In this document: positions 30,181 through 43,273 of the stretch, one piece after another
Layout of the letters: every line of letters begins with the position of its first letter
Position numbering within the stretch: position 1 is the first letter of the stretch
The notes under the pieces: model-generated
The model's database searches: none
What the model saw: only the letters and a program-made list of their open reading frames with translations
What the model was told of the DNA's origin: nothing
Source: Prorocentrum cordatum
Taxonomy: Eukaryota > Sar > Dinophyceae > Prorocentrales > Prorocentraceae
Length of the DNA stretch: 64,000 nucleotides
NCBI GenBank assembly: GCA_963575745.1
Contig: CAUYUJ010014206.1
Coordinates: forward strand, 62,001-126,000
Direction: 5' to 3'
Position numbers and translations under genes: made by a program

Positions 30181-32616
30181 TGCAGTGACCGGACGAGGCT
30201 GTTGCAATCGAATGGGAGTTTCATTGGTGAAGGCCGCCATCTCACAGGTCAGCAAGGTGGTGGATATGCGCTCCGACCTCAGAGCTCGAAAACGTGATGT
30301 GCAAGCAATTGAGGAAGGGAGGAGCCGCAACAGGCCCGAAGTGATGAGTTCGCATTCTGCTCGCAAGGCTGAGCCAGCCGGCATTGATTTCACACGTTTT
30401 GATTGTGATCAAGCTCAGAGGGGCCCAGGTTTTGCAAGTTGTGTCGGCTAACTAATCGATGTGACCGTCAAGGTGTGTTGTAGTGGCAGTGCACTCGAAG
30501 CTTTTGGCCACGCTGCCGAATCTCGAGGTGGCGACTGACAATAGCAAGCTTTTCTTAGCCAGTTTGCGCTGATTTCAATCTCTTGATCCTGATCGAGCCT
30601 GGCCATGGATCCACGTTGATGTTTTATGTTGTCAAGCAACATCGCCGAGTTACAAGCATACGGCATACGTGTTCGCAGCATCATCCTGAAGAGCATGCAG
30701 ATCGCAATGGTAGTTCCGTGTGTTGCGCTGCAGAGCCATCACCACGATTCGAACGCTAGCAACTTTGCAAGTGCGCAGATGTTTGCTTTGCGGTGCCCCC
30801 AGTTACATCATTGACCAGGCGAGTTTTCGAACTAAATTGCAGCTTCACTGGTCCAGACTCGAGGTGACGACTGACAATAGCAAGCTTTTATTAGCCAGTC
30901 GGCGCTGATTTCAGTCACTGAATCCGGATCGAGCCAGGCCGTGAGTCCACATGTTTGAGGTTGTATCCGGTCAACCATGCGCGTAAGGCGTAATATCTTG
31001 GAAGTACAAGGATGCGCCTGTGCACTCATAAGTTGACACTTTGACGGATCGTATTATTCCGTGCACTGTAGAGCCAATGCAATTGTTAGGTCCAGCTCAA
31101 ACAAGTCTACACGTGCGCGGATGTTTGGCTATGTGATGCCCGCAGTTGCAGCATTGACCAGGCGAGGCTGTCGCACTGAGTCCACGCTTCACTGTGAAGC
31201 CGAGCGGCTCGGCTGCGACCCCGATGAGTGGGGTAGTCTAAAATAGTTTCTACCCGTGCGTTTCGTAGACAATCTACCAGCTGCCTGCTACAAACTCTGG
31301 CACCGTTCCAGCTCAGCATCAAATTGCATGCGGGATGGTTCTGCCGAGCTCTCGAACCATCTCGGTGCTGTTTTTGAAGCGATGCTTCGATGCTGTAGCG
31401 GTGCATGGCCGTAACGTTTCATGGTTGTTGCGTTACGAATTGTGGGTTTCGTTTGGGGCGCACTGGCCTGGGGACATCTCGGGCCCCCTAGGGGTCTGCG
31501 GCAGTCTTTGGCCTGGCTGGGGGCATCTGACAGCCGTCTTGGGGTGCTCTCGGGCCGTCTTGGGGCCGAAGAGAGCGCTGGGAAAGAGACAGGGCGGGGT
31601 CGGTTTCTCTACCCAGCTCTGTGGTCTGCGATGAAGGGCGGGGCGGCCTTAGAAGAAGTCTACCTGTAGGACCATCCTTCGAGTGCCGATATTGCGCTTC
31701 GCAGTGTCCGGGCGAGGCTGGCGCCATCGAATGTGAGCTTCATTGGTGAAGGCCTCCATCTCGCAAGACGCCCATCAGGAACTCGATCGCAGCTCAACGT
31801 GCGGTCAGCAATGTGGTGGATATGCGCTCCGACCTCAGAGCTCGAAAGCGTGATGTGCAAGCAATTGGGGAAGGGAGCAGCTGCAACAGGCCCGAAGTGA
31901 TGAGTTTGCATTGTGCTCGTAAAGGCTGAGCCAGCTGGCATTGATTTCACACGTTTTGATTGTGATCAAGCCCAGAGGCCCAGGTTTTGCAAGTCTTGTC
32001 GTCTAACTAATCGATATGACCGTCAAGGTGTGTTGTAGTGGCAGTGCACTCGAAGCTTTTGGCCACAATGCCGAATCTCGAGGTGACGACTGACAATAGC
32101 AAGCTTTTATTAGCCAGTCTGCGCTGATTTCAATCTCTTGATCCTGATCGAGCCAGGCCATGGATCCACTTTGTTGTTTCTTGTTGTCAAGCAGGTGTGC
32201 AACATGGCCGAGTTACAAGCATACGATTTCGCAGCATCACCCTGAAGAGCATGCTGATCGTAATAGTAGCTCCGTCTGTTGCGCTGCAGAGCCATCGCCA
32301 CGATTCGAACGCTAGCAACTTTGTAATTGCGCAGATGTTTGCTCTGCGGTGCCCCCCGTTGCATCATTGACCAGGCGAGTTTTTGAACTAAATTGCAGCT
32401 TCACTGGTCCAGGCTCGAGGTGACGACTGACAATAGCAAGCTTTTATTAGCCAGTCGGCGCTGATTTCAGTCACTGGATCCGGATCGAGCCAGGCCTTGA
32501 GTCCACATGTTTGAGGTTGTATCCAGTAAGCCATGTGCATAAGGCGTAAGGTCGTGGAAGTACAAGGATGCGCCTGTGCACTCATAGTTTGGCAGTTTGA
32601 CGATTGTATTATTCCG

Positions 32617-33791
32617 GGTGTTTTCGGGTTTTCTCTAGGGTTTTTGTATGTTTTTCGGGTTCCCCCCAAGACGGCCCAAGAGCGCTCCAAGAGAGCCCAA
32701 GACCGCCCAAGACGGCCCCAGAGGCCCCCGAGAGGCCCCAAGAGGCGCCCAAGGGGCGTCCCAAGAGGGCCCCAAGAGGCCAAAATCATGGATGTTCCTT
32801 AGGAAAACGTGCATTTTGAGCATATGCGGCTTTTCGGCTTTCACGGCGTTGACGACGGCCCTAGAGGCCCCCAAGACCGCCCCAAGACGGCCCGAGAGGT
32901 TCCCAAGAGGCCTCCAAAACGGCCCCAGAGGGCCCCCAGACGGCCGAAGAGGCGCCCAAGACGGTCCAAGAGGGCCCCAAGACGGCCCCGAGAGGGGGAC
33001 CACGAACCGAAAAGTCTAGTTTTTCGCCCTCAGACGCTCCCGGGAGGCCCCAAGAGCCCCCCAAGAAGCCCCAAGAGGCCCCCAAGAGGCGTCCCCAGAG
33101 GCTACCAGGAGGCCAACATCATTGATGTTCTGGGGGGACATGTAATTTGTTTGCAGACTTTTCGGCTTTCACGGCGTCGACGACGGTCCAAGAGGCCCCA
33201 AAGACCGCCCCAAGACGGCCCAAGAGGCTCCCAAGAGGCCCCCAAAACGGCCCAAGAGGGCGCCAAGACGGCCCAAGAGGTGCCCAAGACGGCCCAAGAG
33301 GGCCCCAAGACGGCCTCAAGAGGGGGACCACGAACCGAAAAGTCTAGCCTTTCGCCCTAAGACGCTCCCAGGAGACCCCAAGAGCCCCCCAAGAAGCCCC
33401 AAGAGGCCCCAAGAGGTTCCCAAGAGGCCTCCACAAGGGCTCCCAAAGCGCCCCAATAGGACTCCCAAGAAGGCCCAGAGACGCCAAATAAAGAGAGATC
33501 GGTAACGCAAGAAGCTATTCACACCAAGGCTCCCACGAGCGAACGGTGACGTAAATAAGCAGATAAGACCAAGGCTCCCAGCAGAGAGCGGTGACGTAAC
33601 ACGTTCCTGACACCAAGACCCAGCCAAGGCTCAGGAACGGGCGGCAACGCAACAATCTCTGAACACCAAGGCTCCCAGAGCGAGGGGTGACGTAACAAGC
33701 TCTCAACGCCAAGGCTCCCAGTACAAACGGTGGTGTGAGTAATTTCGGTTTCTGATTCTGCAGCGCTCTTTCCGTTTCCGTGCTGGCCCAG
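32617..33791. repeat. Insertion of CCAAGACGGCCC array in satellite unit 3
   Basis: The satellite breaks at TATTATTCCG (32,616) and resumes at GTCTACACGTGCGCGG (33,792); about 58 bp of satellite is missing, so this is a replacement rather than a clean insertion. Inside, an array of CCCAAGACGGCCCAAGAGG contains two ~333-bp higher-order units, each with TTTTCGGCTTTCACGGCGT (32,829; 33,162) and GGGGGACCACGAACCGAAAA (32,993; 33,322). Confidence 0.75.
33500..33760. repeat. ~45-bp tandem repeat ACCAAGGCTCCCA / GGTGACGTAA
   Basis: About five units, each with CACCAAGGCTCCCA and GGTGACGTAACA, inside the insertion and next to its right edge. Confidence 0.75.
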
Positions 33792-36700
33792 GTCTACACG
33801 TGCGCGGATGTTTGGCTATGTGATGCCCGCAGTTGCAGCATTGACCAGGCGACGCTGTTGCACTGAATCCAAGCTTCACCGTGAATGCCGAGCGGCTCGG
33901 GTGCAACCTATAGTTTCTACCCGTGCGTTTCTTAGATATGATACCCATTTGCCTGCTTGCAGACTCTGGCACCGTTCCACTTCAGTATCAAATTGCATGC
34001 GGGATGGTTATGCCGAGCTCTCGAACCATCTCGGTGCTGTCATGGAAGCAATGCTTCGATGCTGTAGCGGTGCATGGCCGTAACGTTTCATGTTCGTTGC
34101 GTTACCAATTGTGGGCTTCCTTGGGGGCGCAGTGGCCTGGGGACATCTCGGGCCCCCTAGGGGTCTGCGGCAGTCTCTGGCCTGGCTAGTGGCATCTGGC
34201 AGCCGTCTTAGGGTGCTCTCGGGCCGCCTTGGGGCCGAACAGAGTGCTGGGAAAGAGACAGGGCGGGGTCGGTTTCTCTACCCAGCTCTGTGGTCTGCGA
34301 TGAGGGGCGGGGCGGCCTTAGAAGAAGTCTACATGTAGGACCATCCTTCGAGTGCCGCTATTGCGCTGACTCTTGCAGTGACCGGGCGAGGCTGTTGCCA
34401 TCGAATGTGAGCTTCATTGGTGAAGGCCGCCATCTCACAAGACGCCCATCAGGTACTCGAGCACAGCTCGACGTGCGGTCAGCACAGTGGTGGATGTGCG
34501 CTCCGACCTCAGAGCTCGAAAGCGTGATGTGCAAGCAATTGAGAAAGGGAGCAGCTGCAACAGGCCCGAAGTGATGAGTTTGCATTATGCTCGTAAAGGC
34601 TGAGCCAGCTGGCATTGATTTCACACGTGTTGATTGTGATCAAGCCCAGAGGCCCAGGTTTTGCAAGTTTTGTCGGCTAACTAATCGATGTGACCGTTAA
34701 GGTGTGTTGTAGTGGCAGTGCACTCGAAGCTTTTGGACACACTGCCGAATCTCGAGGTGACGACTGACAATAGCAAGCTTTTATTAGCCAGTCTGCGCTG
34801 ATTTCAATCTCTTGATCCTGATCGAGCCAGGCCATGGATCCACTTTGATGTTTTATGTTGTGAAGCAGGTGGGCAACATGACCGAATTACAAGCATACGT
34901 GTTCGCAGCATCATCCTGAAGAGCATGCTGATCGTAGTAGTAGCTCCGACTGTTGCGCTGCAGGGCTATCGCCACGATTCGAACGCTAGCAACTTTGTAA
35001 TTGCGCAGATGTTTGCTCTGCGGTGCCCCCCAGTTGCATCATTGACCAGGCGAGTTTTTGAACTAAATTGCAGCTTCACTGGTCCAGGCTCGAGATGACG
35101 ACTGACAATAGCAAGCTTTTATTAGCCAGTCGGCGCTGATTTCAGTCACTGGATCGGGATCGAACCAGGCCGTGAGTCCACATGTTTGAGGTTGTATCCA
35201 GTCACACATGTGCGTAAGGCGTGATATCTTGGAAGTACAAGGCTGCGCCTGTGCACTCATAAGTGCACTGTGGAGCCAATGCAATTGTTAGGTGGAACTC
35301 AAATAAGTCTACACGTGCGCGGATGTTTGGCTATGTGATGCCCGCAGTTGCAGCATTGACCAGACGAGGTTGTCGCACTGAGTCCAAGCTTCACTGTGAA
35401 TGCTGAGCGGCTCGGCTGCGACCTCGATGAGTGGGGCAGTCTAAATAGTTTATACCCGTGCGTTTCTTAGACATGGTACCCAGCATCCTGCTGCAGACTC
35501 TGGCACCGTTCCACTTCAGCATCAAATTGCATGCGGGATGGTTATGCCGAGCTCTCGAACCATCTCGGTGCTGTCATGGAAGCAATGCTTCGATGCTGTA
35601 GCGGTGCATGGCCGTAACGTTTCATGGTCGTTGCGTTACCAATTGTGGGTTTCCTTGGGGGCGCAGTGGCCTGGGGACATCTCGAGCCCCCTAGGGGTCT
35701 GCGGCAGTCTCTGGCCTGGCTGGGGGGCATCTGACAGCCGTCTTGGGGACAGAGTGCTGGGAAGGAGACAGGGCGGGGTCGGTTTCTCTACCCAGCTCTG
35801 TGGTCTGCGATGAGGGGCGGGGCGGCCTTAGAAGAAGTCTACATGTAGGACCATCCTTCGAGTGCCGCTATTGCGCTGATTCTTGCAGTGACAGGGCGAG
35901 GCTGTTGCCATCGAGTGTGAGCTTCATTGGTGAAGGCCGCCATCTCACAAGACGCCCATCAGGTACTCGAGCACAGCTCGACGTGCGGTCAGCACGGTGG
36001 TGGATGTGCGCTCCGACCTCAGAGCTCGAAAGCGTGATGTGCAAGCAATTGAGGAAGGGAGAAGCTGCAACAGGCCCGAAGTGATGAGTTTGCATTCTGC
36101 TCGTAAAGGCCGAGCCAGCCGGCATTGACTTTCACACGTTTTGATTGTGATCAAGCCCAACGGGCCCAGGTCTTGCAAGTTCTGCCCTCTCATTAATTTA
36201 TATGACCGTTAAGGTGTGCTGTAGTGGCAGTGCACTCGAAGCTTTTGGCCACGCTGCCGAATCTCGAGGTGACGACTGACAATAGCAAGCTTTTATTAGC
36301 CAGTCTGCACTGATTTCAATCTCTTGATCCTGATCGAGCCAGGCCGTGGATCCACTTTGACGTTTTATGTTGTGAAGCAGGTGTGCAACATGGCCGAGTT
36401 ACAAGCATACGTGTTTGCAGCATCATTTTGAAGAGCATGCTGATCGCAATAATAGCTCCGTGTGTTACGCTGTAGAGCCATCGCCACGATTCGAACGCTA
36501 GCAACTTTGCAATTGCGCAGATGTTTGCTCTGCGGTGCCCCCAGTTGCATCATTGACCAGGCGAGTTTTTGAACTAAATTGCAGCTTCACTGGACCAGGC
36601 TTGAGGTGACGACTGACAATAGCAAGCTTTTCTTAGCCAGTCGGCGCTGATTTCAGTCACTGGATCCGGATCGAGCCAGGCCGTGAGTCCACATGTTTGA

Positions 36701-38448
36701 GGTTGCATCCAGTCAATCATGTGCGTAAGGCGTAAGGTCTTGGAAGTACAACGATGCGCCTGTGCACTCATAGTTTGGCAGTTTGACTATCGTATTATTC
36801 CGTACACTGTAGAGCCAATGCAATTGTTAGGTTGAGTTCAAGCAAGTCTACACGTGCGCGGATGTTTGGCAATGTGATGCCCGCAGTTTCAGCACTGACC
36901 AGGCGAGGCTGTCGCATTGAGTCCAAGCTTCACTGAATGCCGAGCGGCTCGGCTGCGACCTCGATGAGTGGGGCAGTCTAAATAGTTTCTACCCGTGCGT
37001 TTCTTAGACATGGTACCCAGCTGCTTGCTGCACACTCTGGCACCGTTCCAGCTCAGCATCAAATTGCATGCGGGATCATTCTGAGCCGAGCTCTCGAACC
37101 ATCTCGGTGCTGTCCTGGATGCAATGCTTCGATGCTGTAGCGGTGCATGGCCGTAACGTTTCATGGTCGTTGCGTTACCAATTGTGGGCTTCGTTAGGGG
37201 CGCAGTGGCCTGGGGACATCTCGGGCCCCCTAGGGGTCTGCGTCTCTGGCCTGGCTGGGGGGCATCTGACAGCCGTCTTGGGGTGCTCTCGGGCCGCCTT
37301 GGGGCCGAACAGAGCGCTGGGAAAGAGACAGGGCGGGGTCGGTTTCTCTACCCAGCTCTGTGGTCTGCGATGAGGGCGGGGCGGCCTTAGAAGAAGTCTA
37401 CATGTAGGACCATCCTTCGAGTGCCGCTATTGCGCTGATTCTTGCAGTGACAGGGCGAGGCTTTTGCCATCGAATGTGAGCTTCATTGGTGAAGGCCGCC
37501 ATCTCACAAGACGCTCATCAGGTACACGCGCACAGCTCGACGTGCGGTCAGCACGGTGGTGGATATGCGCTCCGACCTCAGAGCTCGAAAGCGTGATGTG
37601 CAAGCAATTGAGGAAGGGAGAAGCTGCAACAGGCCCGAAGTGATGAGTTTGCATTCTGCTCGTAAAGGCCGAGCCAGCCGGCATTGACTTTCACACGTTT
37701 TGGTTATGATCAAGCCCAAAGGGCCCAGGTCTTGCAAGTTCTGCCGTCTCACTAATTGATATGACCGTTAAGGTGTGCTGTAGTGGCAGTGCACTCGAAG
37801 CTTTTGGCCACGCTGTCGAATCTCGAGGTGACGACTGACAATAGCAAGCTTTTATTAGCCAGTCTGCGCTGATTTCAATCTCTTGATCCTGATCGAGCCA
37901 GGCCGTGGATCCACTTTGATGTTTTATGTAGTCAAGCAGGTGTGCAACATGGCCGAGTTACAAGCATACGTGTTCGCAGCATCACCCTGAAGAGTATGCT
38001 GATCGTAATACTAGCTCCGTGTGTTACGCTGTAGAGCCATCGCCACGATTCGAACGCGAGCAACTTTGCAATTGCACAGATGTTTGCTCTGCGGTCTGCG
38101 GTGCCCCCAGTTGCATCATTGACCAGGCGAGCTTTCGAACTAAATTGCAGCTCCACTGGTCCAGGCTCGAGGCTGACGACTGACAATAGCAAGCTTTTAT
38201 TAGCCAGTCGGCGCTGATTTCAGTCACTGGATCCGGATCGAGCCAGGCCGTGAGTCCACATGTTTGAGGTTGTATCCTGTCAACAATGTGCGTAAGGCGT
38301 AAGGTCTTGGAAGTACAAGGATGCGCCTGTGCACTCATAGTTTCGCAGTTTGACGATCGTCAGAGTGAGGGGGCCGAACGGTCATCCATGGTCCCTGGGG
38401 GCGTGGCTGAATAGGGAATCCGTGGTGAGAATTCTTTACGCTTCGCGT

Positions 38449-39237
38449 ATCCCCACCAGCCCATCTCACAGCAGCAACTCTTGCGAAGCATGCCGACAGT
38501 CGTGTTTTTCAGGCGTGTGTCCGCCTGGCTCCGCATATCTCCCCTGTTCCTCCTTCCTCCCGCCTCCTTGTCTATCCTCCTTGTGAGGTGAGGCGTTTGG
38601 GCACCTCGTCCGCGTGCGAGGTGGTCGGGGTCTTCGCAGGGGGCCTCTTGGGGGCCTCTTGGGGGCCTCTTGGGGGCCTCTTGGGGGCCTCTTGGGGCCT
38701 CTTGGGGCCTCTTGGGGGCCTCTTGGGGGCATCTTGGGGGCCTCTTGGGGCCGCTTGGGGGCCTCTGGGGGGTCTCTTGGAGGCCTCTTGGGAGCCTCCT
38801 GGGGGCCTCTTGGGGACATCTTGGGGCCTCTTGCGACCTCCTCAGAAGCGCAAAGAAGAGCTGCCCCCTGAGAAGGACAAAATGAGGCCAAAACCTTCGT
38901 AAAATCAATGATTTTGCTATGAAGGACGATGAGCGCTGCCCCCTCAGAAGTCCAAAATGGGGCCAAAACCCTAGTACAATCAATGTTTTTGGCTTCACAG
39001 AAGAGGAGAGGGACTTATCTCCGCCCCCCCGTCGGGGCCAGAATCCTCGTGAGGGTCGTCGTTTTTTAGCCCTCCCAGGAGTCGAAATTGACCCCCCCTG
39101 ACGACCCGCGGGACCTCCTCTCCAGGCCCAGGGGGAGGGGGTAGGGGGAAGGGTAAACCCCTCCCCGAAGGGGAAGAACGGGGGTTGAGGACAGAGAGAG
39201 CTCGCTAAACCACTCACGCCCAAAGGGCTGGTGGGAT
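38449..39237. mobile_element. TIR-like element A2
   Basis: Left end ATCCCCACCAGCCC (38,449-38,462), right end GGGCTGGTGGGAT (39,225-39,237), preceded by ACGCCCAAAGGGC as in A1 and A3. The right third (39,110-39,237) is ~75% similar to 8,020-8,139 of A1. The interior is a GGGGGCCTCTT array (38,637-38,830) and a core of two AATCAATG-type repeats offset ~78 bp (38,857-38,995). The left flank GAATTCTTTACGCTTCGCG is also found before A3. Confidence 0.65.
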
Positions 39238-39298
39238 TCTGCTTGTTGCGTTGTTGTTGTGGTTGTTGTTGCTGCTGCTGTTGTTGTTTGTTGTCGTC

Positions 39299-39580
39299 GT
39301 CCCACCCACGACCCACCCGCGACCCGCCCCGCGACCCACCCCGCGACCCACCCCGCGACCCACCCCGCGACCCACCACGCGACCCACCCGCGACCCACCA
39401 CGTGACCCACCCGCGACCCACCACGCGACCCACCCGCGACCCTCCCGCGACCCACCCGCGACCCCCCCCTTGACCCACCCGTGACCCACCCCGCGACCCA
39501 TCCTCGACCCATCCGCGACCCACCCGCGACCCCCCCCCTTGACCCACCCGCGATCCACCCCGCGACCCATCCTCAAGGGA
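39299..39580. repeat. GACCCACCCGC minisatellite
   Basis: About 25 units of ~10-11 bp (CGCGACCCACCC), after a short GTT/GCT run at 39,243-39,298. Confidence 0.95.
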
Positions 39581-41855
39581 GGAAACAACACCCAGACCCG
39601 ACAATTGACGTTGACTGAACGGCCCTGGGCGTTTACTAAACAGCTCTGCCCTGTTCGATTCATTCCTTGTGTGCGTTCACCAAACGGCTTCGCTTGTCGA
39701 GGTGATTGTCATGGGGTGGATTTCTGCCCTCTACACCCGCGACCCATTTGCGACCCACCCGACCCACCCACATTGGTTGAACGAAAAAAACGGCGCTTGC
39801 GGCGGGCTCGTTGCATAAGTTGTGAAACTTTGGCGTTTGCGGCGGGCTTCCCCAGAGCCTCGCAAATTGCCGACGTCCTCACCGTCCCCTCATTCTTCTC
39901 CGCATCTGCGGTGTGCTGCGTATTATTCCGTACACTGTGGAGCCACTGCAATTGTTAGATCGAGTTCAAACAAGTCTACACGTGCGCGGATGTTTTGCTA
40001 TGTGATGCCCGCAGTTTCAGCATTGACCAGGCGAGGTTGTTGCATTGAGTCCAAGCTTCACTGAATGCCGAGCGGCTCAGCTGCGACCTCGATGAGTGGG
40101 GCAGTCTAAATAGTTTCTACCCGTGCGTTTCTTAGACATGGTACCCAGCTGCCTGCTGCAGACTCTGGCACCGTTCCACTTCAGCATCAACTTGCACGCG
40201 GGATGGTTCTGCCGAGCTCTCGAACCATCTCGGTGCTGTCCTGGAAGCAATGCTTCGATGTTGCAGCGGTGCATGGCCGTAACGTTTCATGGTCGTTGCG
40301 TTACCAATTGTGGGCTTCGTTGGGCCTGTCAGGCGGGGCTCTCTCGAGGATCTTTTGGGGGCTCTTGGGGGCGCATTGGCCTGGCGACATCTCGAGCCCC
40401 CTAGGGGTCTGCGGCAGTCTCTGGCCTGGCTGGGGGCATCTGACAGCCGTCTTGGAGTGCTCTCGGGCCGTCTTGGGGCCGAACAGAGCGCTGGGAAGGA
40501 GACAGGGCGGGGTCGGTTTCTCTACCCAGCTCTGTGGTCTGCGATGAGGGGCGGGGCGGCCTTAGAATAAGTCTACTATAGGACCGTCCTTCGAGTGCCG
40601 CTAAGGCGCTGAGTTTTGCAGTGACCAGGCGAGGCTGTTGCCATCGAATGTGAGCTTCATTGGTGAAGGCCGCCATTTCACACAAGACGCCCATCAGATA
40701 CTCGAGCACAGCTCGACGTGCGGTCAGCACGGTGGTGGATATGCGCTCCGACCTCAGAGCTCGTAGGCGCGATGTGCAACCAGTTGAGGATAGAAGGCGT
40801 TGCACAAGGCCCGAAGTGATGAGTTTGCATTATACTCGTAAAGGCTGAGCCAACCGGCATTGATTTCACATGTTTTGATGTTGATCGAGCCCAAGGTGTC
40901 CAGTTCTAGCAAGTTCCATCGGCCAATTGATTGATTTGACCGTCAAGGTGTGCTGTAGGGGCAGGTGGCTCGAAGCTGTTGGCCACATTGCCGAATTTTT
41001 GATGTGACGACTGACAATAGCAAGCTTTTATGAGCCAGTCGGTGCTGATTTCAGTCTCTGGATCCCGATCGAGCCAGGCTGTGAGTCCACATTTGAGGAT
41101 GTATTTGGTCAGCCGTGTATCCATGACAGTTTGACGATCGTACTAGCCTCGTCGTCTCGAACACTGTACAGAAATGGCATGGGCTAGTTCGAAGTTCAGC
41201 AAGCTTACACTTGCGCCGATGTTTGGCTCCGTGGTGCTTCTAGCCAGTTTTGACCAGGCGAGGCCTTGGCCCTGAATCCAAGATTCACTGGTGAAGGCCG
41301 AGCGGCTTGGCTGTGACCTTGATGATGGGGGCAATCTAAGTCCTACCTGGGCATCTATTGGACATGGTATCCAGCTGCCTGCGGCAGACGCCATAACCGT
41401 GCCAGCGCAGCATAGGGCTGAAAGCGGGATGGTTGAATCGAGCTCGTCCGAACGGGCTTTCTCGAATCATCTTCGGGCTTCCGTGGAAGCAGTGCCTCAA
41501 TGCAGTAGCGCGGCATGGCCGTAACGTAATGTGGTTGTTGTGTTGCCTACCGTGGGCTTCGTTGGGGCCTGTCGGGTTCCCCTCGCCTCGAGAGGAGCCC
41601 GAGCGGCCCCGAGGATCGAGGGGAACCTCGCGAGACTCTGGAGGGGACCCTCGAGAGTCTCGAGGATCCCCTGCGGGCCCCTGGGGCTTGGGACACACTG
41701 GGTCCTCTGTGGGGCCTGGCTGGAGGCTGGGGGCATCTGACAGCCGTCTCAGGGCGTTCTTGCACCGGCTTGGGGCCGAGAAGAGCGCTGGTAAGGGCAG
41801 CGTCTGGGGGCGGTCTCTCTACCCGGCTCTGCGGTCTGCAGTGGGGAGGCACCCG

Positions 41856-42115
41856 CGGGACAACCACGGGGCAAACACACGACAACCACGGACAATCAGG
41901 CGGGACAACGAGGGGATGCTTACAGGAAGCATGGGGCAACCGCGGGACAGCCACGGGACAACGACGGGACAAGCACAGGACCACCACGGGACAACCGCGG
42001 GACAGCCACGGGACAGCTACTGGACAACTGCAGCACATCTGCGGAGCAACCGCGATTAACCTGCGGGACAACCGCTGGACAGCCACGGGGCAAGTTTTTG
42101 ACAATCACGGAACGT
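41856..42115. repeat. CGGGACAACCAC 12-bp minisatellite
   Basis: About 18 degenerate units (GGGACAACCACG, GGGACAGCCACG). The inverse form GGTTGTCCCGATGG lies at 45,547-45,790. Confidence 0.85.
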
Positions 42116-42214
42116 CGGTTTGAACATTTGCCGGTCTCATTGGCGATCTACCGAGTCTCACCATCAGCCAATCGGGCAATTTGAGTATCTATCTGCCGCA
42201 CACCGAATTTGCCG

Positions 42215-42320
42215 ATGCCGCCAGCCGCAGCATTGACCAGGCGAGGCTTTTGCATTGAATCCCAGCTCTACTGGTGAAGATCGAAGCGCGGCTGTGATCT
42301 CGATGGGAGGGCTAGCATAA
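42215..42320. repeat. Satellite fragment next to A4
   Basis: GCAGCATTGACCAGGCGAGG, then TTGCATTGAATCC..GCT.TACTGGTGAAG, matches the sub-repeat of the 1.5 kb satellite. Confidence 0.7.
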
Positions 42321-42337
42321 TCCCATAGTCTTCCAGT

Positions 42338-42980
42338 ATCCCCACCAGCCCATCCAGAAACGATGCCCAGGCGTATTACCTTCTCCAGATAAGTGTAGGA
42401 GGAAGCAGTGGAACAAATAGGGGGGTGCAGCCGTCAAGCCGAAGCTCGGGATCAGCCTGAACAGACCCAGAAGTCAACCATCATGCTTTTGCGGATCTTC
42501 GACATGGGAGCCTCTATGCTGCTTACTCGGGCCATATTGGAGCTCTTCTGGAGCCATTTTGATAGCCTTTGGGAGCCTTCTTGGGGACCTCTTGGGGTCC
42601 TCTTGGGAGCCTCGGGGGCCCTCTTGAGGCCATGCAGGTGCACATTGATCAAAGAAGGTGGAGTCCTTGATCAGGCCGCCTCTCTTGAGCCCGAAACGTC
42701 ACCTCTCGGGGCCCTCTTGGGGTGCTCTTGGGCGCTCTTGGGGCAGTCTTGGAGCCCTCTTGGGTTCTCTTGGGTCGTCTTGGAGCCATCTTGAGGCCTT
42801 AGAAGCTCATCGGGAGCGCAACGGCGAGAGGGCCAAACTGATTTCCTTCTCCACAGCTGTTGGTAGGATTTGGGCCTCTCGGGAGCGTCCTTGGGAGGCT
42901 CCGTGGCCACTTGAAGCCGTGTTGGGAGCCTCTTGAAGCATGCTGGACACCGTCTTGATAGGATATTGCACTATATGTTC
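42338..42980. mobile_element. Element A4, left end only
   Basis: Left end ATCCCCACCAGCCC (42,338-42,351), then CATCCAGAAACGATGCCCAG as in A1. The CTCTTGGGGNCC array at 42,545-42,795 and a core at 42,795-42,880 (TTGAGGCCT...AGCTCATCGGGAGCG) match the A1 core at 7,736-7,830. No right terminus found, so it is truncated or rearranged. Confidence 0.5.
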
Positions 42981-43273
42981 CATAGTTGAGGCAATATCGG
43001 GCTATCTGCTGCCATCTTAGAGCCATCTTGGGCCAACAGCTTTCTGAAAGTGACCCCGATATGCCCAAGGCCTTCAAACACACTGTTTGTCAATGCCTTG
43101 GTCAATCTACGAGGGGGGGTCCCCGAACAATGCTGCCCCTCGGGAGCTCGAACGCCAGAATCGCTGCCGCCCTGCCGCCACCGCTGCGCTGTTGGGTTTT
43201 CCCAGCCTTGAGGTGGTGGCGAAGTCGAAGCGGCGAGGTTTTCCCGGGGTGGAGCCGGGAGCACGCACGAGAT

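Larger units (their letters stand above)
38361..39918. mobile_element. 1.56 kb insertion in satellite unit 6
   Basis: Satellite reads GTTTGACGATCGT up to 38,360 and resumes CGTATTATTCCGTACACTG at 39,919, exactly where other units are continuous, with CGT on both sides (possible 3-bp target duplication). The insert holds 90 bp of left flank, element A2, a GTT run, a GACCCACCCGC minisatellite and ~350 bp of unique DNA. No coding capacity recognised. Confidence 0.75.
27950..41850. repeat. Tandem array of a ~1.5 kb satellite (about seven units)
   Basis: Units phased on GCACTCGAAGCTTTTGGCCA: partial to 28,582, then starts at 28,583, 30,491, 32,045, 34,720, 36,232, 37,791 and 40,967 (last partial and diverged). 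Clean units are 1,512, 1,554 and 1,559 bp. Each has two GCAAGCTTTTATTAGCCAG blocks ~336 bp apart and three forms of GACC(A/G)GGCGAGG...AGCTTCA(C/T)TGGTGAA, so the unit itself arose by internal duplication. Conserved frames (e.g. peptide GRGRFLYPALWSAM) follow from sequence identity and carry stops between units. No promoter or RNA gene recognised. Confidence 0.9.

Noticed and set aside
38360-39604. 414-codon minus-strand frame
   Set aside because: Reads the GACCCACCCGC minisatellite and the CTTGGG array of A2.
28215-40869. Conserved minus-strand frames repeated in each satellite unit
   Set aside because: Similarity follows from unit identity; frames are short, differ in length between units and lack any conserved start or domain.
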